From Campylorhamphus procurvoides (lineage: Eukaryota; Chordata; Aves; Passeriformes; Dendrocolaptidae), in assembly GCA_013396655.1 (NCBI GenBank), contig WBMV01004888.1, forward strand, positions 1,550,001 through 1,614,000: a DNA stretch of 64,000 nt, written 5' to 3'. The notes under the pieces were generated by a model that worked only from the letters and a program-made list of their open reading frames with translations, did no database searches and had not been told where the DNA came from. The position numbers were made by a program, and so were the translations under genes. Within the stretch, counting starts at the first letter, position 1, and every line of letters begins with the position of its first letter. Positions 32,780-44,420 of this stretch are shown here, in pieces.

Positions 32780-35700
32780 AGTTTTTTCCTCTTTCCTTAA
32801 GACAACAATATCCCGGATGAGATGATTTTATGCTTCTGTGAAAGTAATGGTTTGTGTATCATGTGTGCATAAACATATAAAATATAGAATGCCATCATTC
32901 CCTAAACTACTTGCTTGTCTTTTTAATATGATGTGGCTTTGCAGAGTGACTCAACCCAAACTCTTGGACTTAATAGGTAGAGGTGTGACTTTACATAAGG
33001 CTTTTTGATGGGAAATTATCTTTTAAATTCTCTCTGAGGTCATCAGTTGAGTTGTTAAAATAATTTTAAGTAGTCATTAAGTGCTTCATTAGAGTGTTTT
33101 CTTCTTAAGATGCTTTAGTTAAATTAAAAGTGAATTGTGGCTATTTCTTATTATTCATTTTTACCTTCCTTTTGCCTAAATGGACTTTGGCTCATGTATT
33201 TGTGAGGTTTAATATCAGTTCAGCTGAGTGCTCTTGAGTTTCTGAATTAATTCAGTCATTTTGTCTTAATGACCATGAAGAGTTTTGTTAAGCTGGAATG
33301 CCATTAAACTCAAACGCTGTAGTATTTAGAGCTAGTGATCACTGGGGGAAAGCTTGCAGGTAGCAAATAAGATTGGAAAGTTGAACTGAGTGTATGATGG
33401 GTTCATTTGCTCTGAATCCAGCAATAATCACCTGGAGGATACGTGGTCCGAAGTGATCTAAAACAGGTAGTCTGCTGAAGGAGAGGGGGCTAATTCTTTC
33501 AGGATAGATTTTGATCTGGAGCTCAGCTTTTCATTTTCTTCATGAAGTCCGATTAATACTTCATCGTCTCTTGCAAATAAAATTGTTATATGTTGGGAAT
33601 ATGTTTTACACAGCTACTGTTTAACTAAAGAAAACTCAGATGGCCTTGGCATACTTGACACATTCTGCTCCTATTGATGCTGGAGAAAAAGCCCAGACAG
33701 TTTCCTTTGTTGTCTTATCTGCACCTATTAAAAAAGAAACTTTGAATGAAGGGAGATCATTGTTTTCAGGTCAAACGATATTTTTTCTTATGACAACCTA
33801 ACATTAAATTACTTCTCTATGCAATGAAAGGAGGTTTGAAATGAAAAGCTGTTGAAAACGTAAGTTCTTTCTTTCCAATTCCTCCGAAATATTTTTTTTT
33901 AAAATCTTTTGCTCAAACATATTTCTAAACATTTTAACGTTATCCAATTGACATTTTCATTATGAAAGAACCCCACAGTATTTAGCATGTTGGCATAGTT
34001 CTCATTTAATTATTCTAGCTCAAGATATATCATGTGAATTACGCAAACTGATGAGAAAAAGTTCCTACAGTTGTGACTGGTAGGACCCACTCCTAGGAGA
34101 CAAGGGCAATATGAAAGGTTCTGGTTTATTCTAATGACAATAATAATTTTGTATGTACTCGGACAAGGCAAGATTTTCAGAATTGTTCAGCTTTGGTCTT
34201 CCTTTCTGCTCACTGAAATTGTTGGGATTAGCAGCCCTGGCAGGCTGCTGATGAGCACTGTGAGAAGCCTATTTACACCAGCTCTCAAAGTAGAACGGCT
34301 CCTTTCCATTGTTGCTGTGGTGGTGGGCAGATGGGCGGTGCTGGGGAGAAGGAAGGGTGTTTTTAATTCAAGCTAATGAACTTTACTTAAATCTTAATAA
34401 TTCTAGAGCAGTTTCTAATTTCATGTGTGTTAGCAGGATGAGTTAAAAATGAAAAATTTGCCTTCACTTTTGAAAATTCTGTATTGCTTTGCTGTCCTTT
34501 CAAAAATAAGCTATTGTAGTAGAAAATTAAGTGTTCCAGCTGTAATCAGCTTAGCCATCAGTCTGGAGTTTAGAGGATCTGCTGCATTTTTGTTGGTTGG
34601 TTATTTTGTTGTCCTTGTTGTTTTTGTTTGAGGACTTTTGGGGGTTTTTTTGGAGTGTGTGTTTGTTTGCTCTTGCAACAAAAGCCTGGCTTTTGTCCTT
34701 TATGCTAAAAAAGTTAATGATTTTAAGGTGTTATGTAGTCCCCCAGGACTCTCAATTTTTAGGTTTTCTACCTGATACCCCACTCTTAGTAAGTTTTTCT
34801 GACTAATATGTCTCAGCAGAAGATGTTTCTTTGAACATCTGCTGTGAAGGGTCACCACAAACAGGTGGTGATTACCTCCATAGGATTTTGAGTTCAGGCC
34901 AAGTTAAAATCTAAAGAAAATTTGCATATATTAATAAAATGCAAAAGAGAGAAAAGCCAATGCAAATTATGTTTATAGTGACAAAAATAAAGACAAGGAG
35001 AAGAAACAATATTCTTACTTCGCGCACTCACCAAGATCAGTGCTTACTTGTGGTTAGCTTCTGGCTCTCCCTTGTATCCACTTGGCAAACTGGACCTCAT
35101 GCCAGACTATGCAGGGCAGGAAGCTTGCACCTACTGCATGCTTTGTCTTTTCAATAAAGATGCTTGGCTAGAGCAGGAAAATATGCTCAAAGGACTCAAG
35201 TTTGTTTGATTTCTCATCCTTTGCTCCAGATTACTGATTTTTTTTTTTTTCTCTGCACATACATTTGAGTCCTCATTCCCCTTTCTGAAACTATGTTTTC
35301 TTTTCCCTGGAAGGGTGGCTGGCTTGCTCTGATGAGCACACATCCAAGACATGACTGAACTATTAAAAGGTATTTGCCTGCTCTCTTCTACTTGCAAAGC
35401 CATGTGTATGAAGTCTTTCCCTACCCTAAACTGAAATTTTTGTCAAAGTAAAGAAAGCACTTCATTTTATGAAATGTTTATGGTAGGTGAGGTTCACTCA
35501 CTGCTTCCGATTGTGACCAGGCTCTGTGATCACTCTTAGGCTGGAATGGGGAGGATCTGAGGGAGGGACAAACTAACCTCAAATTTGAGGCTACTGCTGT
35601 AGTCAGTCTATCAGTTTGCATGAGGGGCCTCTTCACACCATGGTTGTTAGAATTTTTCAGTAATGAATCGATCATATGCTTGCCTGGAAGAGATGTGGAA

Positions 35701-38700
35701 CTTTCTGAGCTGCTGTTATTTAGCATATTCTCCTAGTGAGCTTCAAAAAAAGGCCTATCATCCCTCTCCTTCCTTTTTGAATGACATGTACATCTTCATA
35801 AAGTGCTGGTAGAGAGCTACTACAGCAAAGATCGCCCATGCTTAACAAGCTGCTGTGCACTTACCAGGTGTACTTCAGCTTCTTTGGAGAGCTTTGAAGT
35901 AGAACAAGAGTTAAGTTGGACAGCTCTACATCACTGCAGCATGTTAGTACAGCATGAACAGTATATGTCTTGCACTAGAATAGATTCTAAACTTATCACA
36001 TAAAACTGGTAGTAGCTAGGTACCTTTGTGTACTGGGAAAGTAAAACTAGGGCTCCAAGCAAATGTTCTACAACCTGTAAAAGACAGCAAGCCCTGAGTT
36101 TTTGGCCTGCAAAGTGACAGTGCTATTCACTTGAAGTATAGCATAGGAAAGCTGTGCGCTTTCTACCCTGCCTCAAACCATGTGGGAAGGGGGGAAACTC
36201 TAGCAAGAACTAATATGTAAAAGCTGGAGTATTTTGAACTAGCAGTTGTGTTTTGCAGTTTCAGTAGATTCTATGATGTAGCTGGGACTGCTGGTGGAAA
36301 ACTGGTTGATGTTGGTCTCACGCAGGTAGAATTGTCTCCAGCTTTTCCAAACAGTAAGGTATCCTGACAGGCTCTTCAGCCTATAAACACTTCACAAGAA
36401 GTCTTTTTCTTACATCCATGCAACATTCCTCTTCCCTTATTTTCCTGTCAACATCCATGGGCACAGCAATGCCAGCCAAGTTTGCCACTTACCACAGGCA
36501 GGTTCACAGTGTTTGGAAGGCTCTGTCCCTTTCCTGCCACTGTCTCTCTGGTGTGGTTTAAATGGGTCTGAAGTTTTCTGTATTCTCTTGGATCTCACAG
36601 CACTGACCAGTGTGATTAGTTGCCAAGCCATGGACTGCTGCTGTTAGATGTAGGTGAGGCTGTTTCACAGTGCGTTTTGAGGACATATCCTTTTTCTCTG
36701 CAAGCCTAGTCCACTTGTCTCTAGACTGTGTAAGTTGTTTGTGGTGGAAGGTGCCTATTGCTGTTTGTGAAGATAACATTGGTGAATTAATTTCAATGGA
36801 ATAAAAGGCTCAGTGATGTGGATGCTGTATAGAGAACTGAACTCAGCTGATGCATTGACAACAATGCCTATTAGAAACAGTTGCTGCCTTTAATTTATAA
36901 ATGCAATAGGAAAAGCTAAAAAAAAATCATTGCAGTGTTTGAAATGTAAAGGGTTAAATAGGGCATAATCAGCCAATATTTCTTGTTTGCTTTATTTTTT
37001 TTCTTAGTGATGTTTGAGGGGCAGGATGCTTTTGAAGTCCTTGTTCAAATTAAAAATGGAAAAAGAGCACAAAAGAAGTGAAATAGACTAAAACTGCAGG
37101 AGTTCCCCTTCTTGATGTATGATTGTGTTTCCTTGAAGCAATTAGAAATAAATGCCTCTTAAAGGACTAAGATAACAACAATAAAATAGGAAAATTGAGT
37201 TTCTGCACCTGGTGTTGGCTCTAACTGGTTACTTTAGTACCAAAGAAATAGGCAGAACTTACTGTCCATTATCCAAAGATCAGACTAGCTTCTGCTGGGA
37301 TGTTTAAAGTTTTACTTTTCACTGTGCTTTTAGCTGTTGGTTTATAGAAGTGTTGCAGAAAATTTTGCCTTGTTTGGATGCACCATGCCCTTACTGTGCA
37401 AAGGAAAGTGATAAAAAAAGAGAAGAAATGAAGGGGGAGTGAAAGGACCTAGATGAAAAGAATCTTTTTCTCTGCATTGTTATGGGACCAGAACCTTGGT
37501 GAGGGCATCTGCAACAGAGTGGAAGAGCATGAAAATTAAGGTCCAAGAGAGTGAATGGTGTGCCTTTTCCCTTTCTCCCCTTATTTCCTTTTGGCATTCT
37601 GCTTGAAAACGCTGGAAAGAGATGATGGTAAACAGAACTTGTTTCTATGGTTGTAGGTTCACTAGTTAAGTGTAGGTCTGGCATCTGTTTTTAGAACCTA
37701 TGACTTGAGAGTTCATGCTGTTCTCATTCAATAGCTCTGCTCTAACATCATCTGAAAGTGGATGTATACAGCTTCTTGTTTCAGCTCCTTGAGCATAAAA
37801 ATGGGGTGTTATGGAATCTTATCCCTTGGACAATTTAGGATATAAGCATTCACCTGATAACCTCTGTTTCCTCTGCATGCTTTTATTACGCAACTAGCAA
37901 GTACTGTTATTTAATAATGAGCAATACGTACAACAGTTGGTATAATAAGCAGGTTATGGACTGTTTCAAAACTGAAAAAGTCCTGCAGCCATTGTGGCTC
38001 CATTTTTTTCATAATGATTTTGTCATGGGGGATGCTAGTGAGAGAGACAAAATTCCTCAAGATGTTGTAGCAGCTGGCAAGGTCTCCATGGTTACACTGG
38101 CAAGAGGTCTGGGAAACCACCAAGAGTAGTTCATTGCTCAACAATAAAATATCAGAGAGTGCATCTGAAGATTATCTTAAAGAGAAGATTTAACTAAAAA
38201 GGGAGAAAGAAGAGGAGACAAGTTTTTTTAGGGGAAAAATGTTTAAAATTAAATGCAGCCAATGACAAAGGTGTGTCTGGGATACCTTTAATCACAGGTT
38301 TTGGCTGCAATATTTATGTGAGCTGTTGCCTCTGCTTATTTCATGTATTTGTGTGGCCTGACAAGATCAGGGAAATAATTGTGTCGGAATGCAAGCAAAT
38401 TGTCACAGAAATAGTAGCTATTCAGATAAGATTGTTCTGTCGTGTGTCATGGGATGTGAAATGTCCCCTGCTTCATGCTCATGGATGGGAAGGTTCTGTG
38501 AGATTTCAAGACATTGCACTTCTCAAAAAATTAGTCTGTCTTAAGAATGCCAAGCTTAAGCAAAGTGTTTTCTTAATAAAAAGTAGTAGCAGGCTACAGC
38601 TGGTTTTAAGTGGGATGTGAATCCAAATCTGAATATAATGTTGTCTTTGTAAGGATGCTGAGAACAGGAGGAAAATGGCCCCTTTTAAAAAGGCATTGTG

Positions 38701-41700
38701 ATTTTTACCAGCATTGTAGCCCATATTCAGTATAGTGCAGTGAATTACCTCTTTCATTTTCTAATGCATAAACTTATAAAAAATCATTTTGAGCATCACC
38801 TGGCTGAGTTTGAGTTTCAGGCAGAGCTTTGTGCATATGCCTATGCACCCATATTAAATACCTGTGTTTTCCAGCCCTGCTGCAGAGTTTCAAGGTCTAA
38901 GTCACAATCTGGTGCCTCATGAGATGAATACTAAAAGATCTTTTTCCAAGGGAGAATATAAGCAACATTTGAAGGCAGTCTCACAGTTTAAGCAGTCTGG
39001 GATGTTTTTAGTGAAATAGAAAATATTGATTTGCCAATTTTTTTTTCATTAGTTTATCTACTTTGGTGATGGTTTTGAGGGATAGAAGTTTCTGAAATTC
39101 AGGGCTGTTGAAATTAAACCAGCTGCTGAATGTCAGAAACGAGGATGGACTGGCCTTTGTTTAGGGAGACCCAAACTTGAATCAAGCATAACAAAAGGCT
39201 GAGCCTGGCACGTACCTGTCCTACCTATCCTATGTGTGTCCCTGAAGATTTGGGCAGCTGACTGTTTTAAATATGAGTCTTTTGATATCTCTTGTCAGAG
39301 TTGATCTGTCTTGGACAACTGCAAATTGAAGGCTTATGGGACCTGTCATTGTATTTAGTGGTAAAGCATGCAGCCAGCTGAGACGTGGGAGCCTGGTAGC
39401 CCCCTTGCTGTAATGGGAAGAGTCCTCTTAGTCACTTGGTCCCATCTCACAGCTGTCACAGAGATGGCCATGGAGCAGAGCTGGGAAAGCTCTCTGTTAA
39501 GCAAACTCTTATTTATGTTGTTATTGCAACTCTTTACCTAGTTCACCCTGGGGAATTTAGATCTTCAGGAAGGAGATGAGGGGGTCCCTCATCATCAGCA
39601 ACTCCACAGTCTTGCTTAGCCTATTTCCTGCAGAACAGTTTCCAGATCACTAAATTTTTACTCAAAGACAGTGATACCTTCTTGCTGGAGATATGCAGGT
39701 ATAGGAAAAATAATGTGCTTGTGCTGTGCTTAGAGAAGAATCAAATACCGTTCTGGTAGCTAGTTAAAAATAAATGATGTTTTGCTTTCATCAGTGTTTC
39801 ACCTTTAGAAAAACACTTAGCCCTTAACCAGGTCACTGGTTTTGACCTTTGTAACAAATGAAGCAATCCTATGTTGTCTGAGAGATTGAATACATGACCT
39901 GTTCATTTGTTTCTGTCAACTGAGTCAAAAAAAATAAACCCTCCATTGATGTATTGCATCTTCAGATCAAATTCTATGTGGTTGACTTGTGGAAAAAGCA
40001 GCCATTAGTGCACTGACCTTTCTTTGAGTGCTGCATGTGCCACACTCACTGTTTTCCTCTCCTTATCAGAGGGAATGACAGGGGAGGGGGAGAGAAAGGA
40101 ACTGAGAAGAGAGGGATGTTCTAATTTTCATCTCCCCCCTAGTCTGCCATATCCTCAAATGTCTGCGATGTTTCAGAGCCTGAAAATGGTTCTAGGGATT
40201 CTTGGACTCTGGGGAATGACTCAGATTTGGACTCAGTGGCGTTAGAGGAACAATAATCTGAGTAATGCTTTGTGAAAATAAATAATGTTTGACTGAATGT
40301 ACTTGCTTCAAAGGCCACAGGTTTGAGCTGGACTAATTCTGAAACATTCTGCTTGGCATTGACTAGTGCTGCCAGAAGGTGATTTTTTTCTCACAGCAGT
40401 TAAGGACGTAAGTTCATTTCTATGAGTTCTTCACTTACCACTGGTATATATTCAACCTAGAGGACTGAAAGTAATTACTTGCCTGATCATATACTGTCAA
40501 GGGATGTGTGTGATAAGCATTTATCCATCACTAAGCATTTTCTGACCTATGTTTAGAACTCATCAGTAGTCATGATACATATATTTAAAGCCAGTATGTT
40601 AATATTTCTGTTACAAGCTTTCTGTTACAAGACTTATGCTTGCATTAGTAGTTTTGCAATGCTTGGGCAGTGTAAGGAAAATTCTGGTCTAGTTATAACA
40701 TAATTTTATTGCTCTGAAGGCACTTAAATACCATTGTCTTTCCCACTGTACTTGTCCAGGGCTCTTAACAAAACACTTTAAATTAATTTAAGTATTCCCC
40801 TTCACATGCGTCACCTACCAAATGTTGTTGGCAAGTTTGTCCCTTTGGGTTTTGTTGCCTGTCCATTGCCTACCAAACAGGTTACACTTGGGGCAGGCCC
40901 TTTCCATCTCCAAGCTGATGACTTAGTTCATGGAGCTACTCCTTCAGGACTGGGGATTAGAGGCAACAGAGCAAACTACAAGAGATATCTAAACACTTAT
41001 TTTTGCTTTCTGACTTTATCTTCAGAGCCTCCTTCTGAAAATCATTAAAGTGAAATGAAACCTTGTATTTATTCTTTCCATGACTCAGAGGGAATAATAA
41101 AAATTCATACAGAAAATTATGAGTCCCATGCAATATTGGTAATGTCTCAGCTGAATGCCAGTCCAGACTTTTTCTTTTCTCTGTATAGTGGTATCCAAGT
41201 CAGCTTGCCAAGATTGTTCAAGCATTTTCATTTAACAACTCCCCTGCTACTTCAGAGTTCTTAGCATCACTAGGTAATTTTGACCTCTTCTGCTCTCTTT
41301 CTGCTGTGTGCTGTAGTTATTGAGGCCTTGCTTGTATGTGTGGAAAGGTCAGAATTTAGCTGTATGATGCTGGCGAGGATGATTGTTGCTGCTTGTGTGG
41401 GCCTCCCTGGACTCAGTAATGCATCTCGTATTAATGACAGCTTTCTTAATATTCCTTTTTCCATTTGTGCTGTCCTGCATTCCTTCCAGGTCCAGAAGCA
41501 AAAGTACCACAACCCTCTGAATGAGGTGATGGGGCTGTGAGCAATACCAGTGCTCATGACAGCTCTTCTCTCAGGAGACCTTCCAGGCAGATCCATTAAC
41601 TGTCTTTTGCAGAAGGGAAACTTTCTATACTGCCCATGTGTGTCTGATCGTGCTGGTAATGAGGTTTTCTCTGGAGCTGAAGTGGTCTTTGGATTTGTTT

Positions 41701-43440
41701 GGGAGAGGGCTGATTTTCTTTTTAATTTGGCAGCAATGTCAAGGGGAATGGCTGATCCCTAGAGGACTGCTTTGAAAGGACTGGCCACTTACTGAATTTG
41801 CTCCTCTTACAGGCAAAGGCCTCTGTGGAGCTGTGTTCTGGCATGGATTTAGTGACATTTAAGTTACTTGCCTCTTATGGAAGCTAAAGACATCTTTTTT
41901 TCTCACTCCACAATTTTGCAGACAGGCAAGAACTGCAGATGTTCTCTTAGCAGAATTCCTGTTCAGTGGAAAAAAAGCCAATTTCTGAATTAAAATGGAC
42001 AGAGATGTCCCATCCCTAGAGGGTGTTTCTTCTTCTGGACCAATGGAAGTTATTTTGGATGTTCTTTATGGAAGTGATCAATACAGAGCAGATAAGTTCT
42101 ACCATTGACATTGGGTACAGGAAATATTAAACTGGTACTGCTCAGTCCCACCATCCTTAAGGGCAAAAGCCAAAAGGTTTTACAAAAGGGAGCAAAGGAA
42201 TAAGCATCTTGGTGTGTAATCTGGGAAGCATGACAGAGGTACACTACAGATTGTCCTTCAATCATACTGTCCACATTTGAACAATTCAAGTGGCTTATCT
42301 GTTTTGAACAAGGCAATAGATTCTTGTGTTTTGTTGTTTCTTTGTTTTTAAATATCTAAGTTTATTGGTCATCATTTGTCTGCTTTCTTATGTGCTGAAT
42401 GTCTTTAATATGGCAATTAGACCTAAGCAGGACAAGCTAAACTAAGTTGGAAAGGCTGGAGTTGAACTCTTCAGCTCCTAATTAACAGTAGGGGCTTGTG
42501 GAATTACTGGTTCATTGAATGACATTTTGCAAATGTTTGCTTTGATATTCCCAGTTAGAATAGCATATTATTGGCATTCAGCCCTGTGTAACACTTGGAG
42601 TGTGATTGCATAACTTCCATTGGTGTTTTGTTGTGTGTCGTGTATGGGAATTCCACCAGGAGAAGAAGCCGCCTGAATTGAGCGCCAGTATCTAATGTCT
42701 GTTTTTCATTAGCTGAACCTGATAATTTCTCTGGGTGTTATTTCTATTTCTGATGCCATGTCAACAGGTCTTTCTAGTGGAGGTGTAAAGCTGACCTGTA
42801 ATATTAGCAGTAGCAGAGTTGGGCTGATGGGCAAGGAGTTAGTTTCGGCATGTAATACAAGCCGTGTTCAGTGCAGTTTGAATAGTTCTTATAGGTTTCA
42901 TTTGAAAATGTTGCCCTGCTTTATCAAAGCATTCTATCCCAAATCTGAGATCAGACAGCACCTTGAGGAACTCTTCTGATCTTTCAGCATATTTTGAGAA
43001 TGATGAGAAATGAGTCTTGGAATACCTACATAAAGGGTAGTTATTATGTAGTTTGGATAGGCTGGGGTCGCTAACAATGCACATGCTGTTTTTTCTGCAT
43101 AGGAAGGTGGTGGCAGTGGATCTTTGAACACAAGTGCTCAAAGATCACTCTGAGAAACATGCACAGACCAGTGAAAAATTTTCACTAAATACCATTAGCC
43201 AAGCTGGCTATCATTCCTTGAATGAAGATCTGCAAATACTGCAATCATTCTAAGCCACTGTAGCTGAAACTCTCACATTACTCAAAACATTGTTGTGTCT
43301 TTGTGACATAAATCAACTGCATACTTGTCCTTTTGAGATTAACCCTTAGCATGTGCTCTGTACTCATCTATGTGTAGAACAGGTAGGTCAGTAAATGCTC
43401 AACTCTCTTGGTGAAATGTTATCAATCTCTGGACTCGGCT
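32780..43440. other. Noncoding DNA, no gene recognised
   Basis: No gene or confident mobile element. The part from 32,880 to about 34,080 is markedly AT-rich and CpG-poor, with many TAAT/ATTA cores, and is flagged as a possible conserved noncoding block. A T/G-rich tract occupies 34,587-34,672. The remaining frames are at most 115 codons, overlap on both strands and match nothing I know. Confidence 0.65.
34587..34672. repeat. T/G-rich low-complexity tract
   Basis: This tract is dominated by T and G (TTGTTGG, TTTTGTTTG, GGGGGTTTTTTTGG, GTGTGTGTTTG). It lies in the same class as the tracts at 24.7, 46.3 and 54.7 kb. Confidence 0.65.
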
Positions 43441-44420
43441 AGGTTCTGTAATGCTCAGTATGTTCATAAAAAACTTGGAAAACAGGGTGAGCATGAAAGT
43501 GATCAAACTGGCTGATGTATGATGTTATTTGGGTTTGCAAGGAGAAAGACTTGACTGCAGGTCTACAGAATGATCTTATAAAACTGAGTCAATGAGTATA
43601 AAAATGTGTAAACGAAATTCAGTGTAGACAAGAACAAAATGATGCACTGGGCAAATCCAGTGCCATATATGCAGCAGTGGCCTCTGAGTGAATTGTTACA
43701 GCTAAGCAGCAGTTAAGACAGATGCATGGAGCATGAAAACATGAACTCAAAGCTGGGAAGTGGTGGGACAGTGGGAGCGTTTGGGCACTGTGAGGAAAGA
43801 AACTGAGACCAACAAAGATAGCATGATGCTACACCCTGAGAAACATGTGTTTTTGTCCCCTTGACTCAGAAATTATTTTTGAGAGCTAGGAAAGTTGCAG
43901 AGAAGGATAGAAAAAATCAGAGCTATGCACAGGATTTTGAATGAAGAATGGCTTGCTGTGTTTGGAGAACAAAAATTTGCTGCAGGTGGATGAGAGCTAT
44001 GTAATCTTAAGGGTTGTTACAGATCCACTTAATTGCTTCCACTACTGGAAGAATGGGTCTGTCAAATGGAGGTGGTAGGGCCTAGGTTCAGACGAGAGCA
44101 ACCCAGATTTAAGAGGATAGTCTTTGTACAGTGTACAGAACTTTTTAGTTTTTTGTCAAACGATGTTGTGGGTGCAAGAAATTTGCAAGGGTTGAGGAGA
44201 CTGGATGAGCATTTGAAAAAGTAAAAAAAACCCTTTGATTGATAACAAGTTGCAAGAATGAATCAGTCAGGAGGTGCACTAAACCAAATACATCTAAAGG
44301 CTGAGGAATTGCTTGGGGGAATGTATCTTTGCCCTGTTCCTTCTCCTCTGTAGGTATCCTTTCCTTCTGACATAGGAGAAAAGTTACTATGTTTGGTGGA
44401 ATCTGGGCATTCTTATAGTC
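43441..44420 (+). mobile_element. Ancient, decayed CR1-lineage LINE 3' portion
   Basis: Several separated blocks appear in the order of an old amniote CR1 (CR1-L-like) consensus. They are: GTATGTTCATAAAAAACTTGG and CAAACTGGCTGATG from the end of the reverse transcriptase; GATCTTATAAAACTGAGT and GAAATTCAGTGTAGACAAG with AAAATGATGCACTGG from ORF2; GTTGCAGAGAAGGATAG; GATGTTGTGGGTGCAAGAAA; and the 3'UTR blocks GCCCTGTTCCTTCTC, GGAATCTGGGCATTCTTATA. The match is weak at each site but collinear over nearly 1 kb and ends where the consensus 3' end is expected. No frame is intact. It is far more diverged than the other CR1 copies and so much older. The subfamily name is from memory. Confidence 0.7.

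Noticed and set aside
32428..32820. 130-codon frame across the gap
   Set aside because: Most residues are undetermined because it spans 230 Ns.
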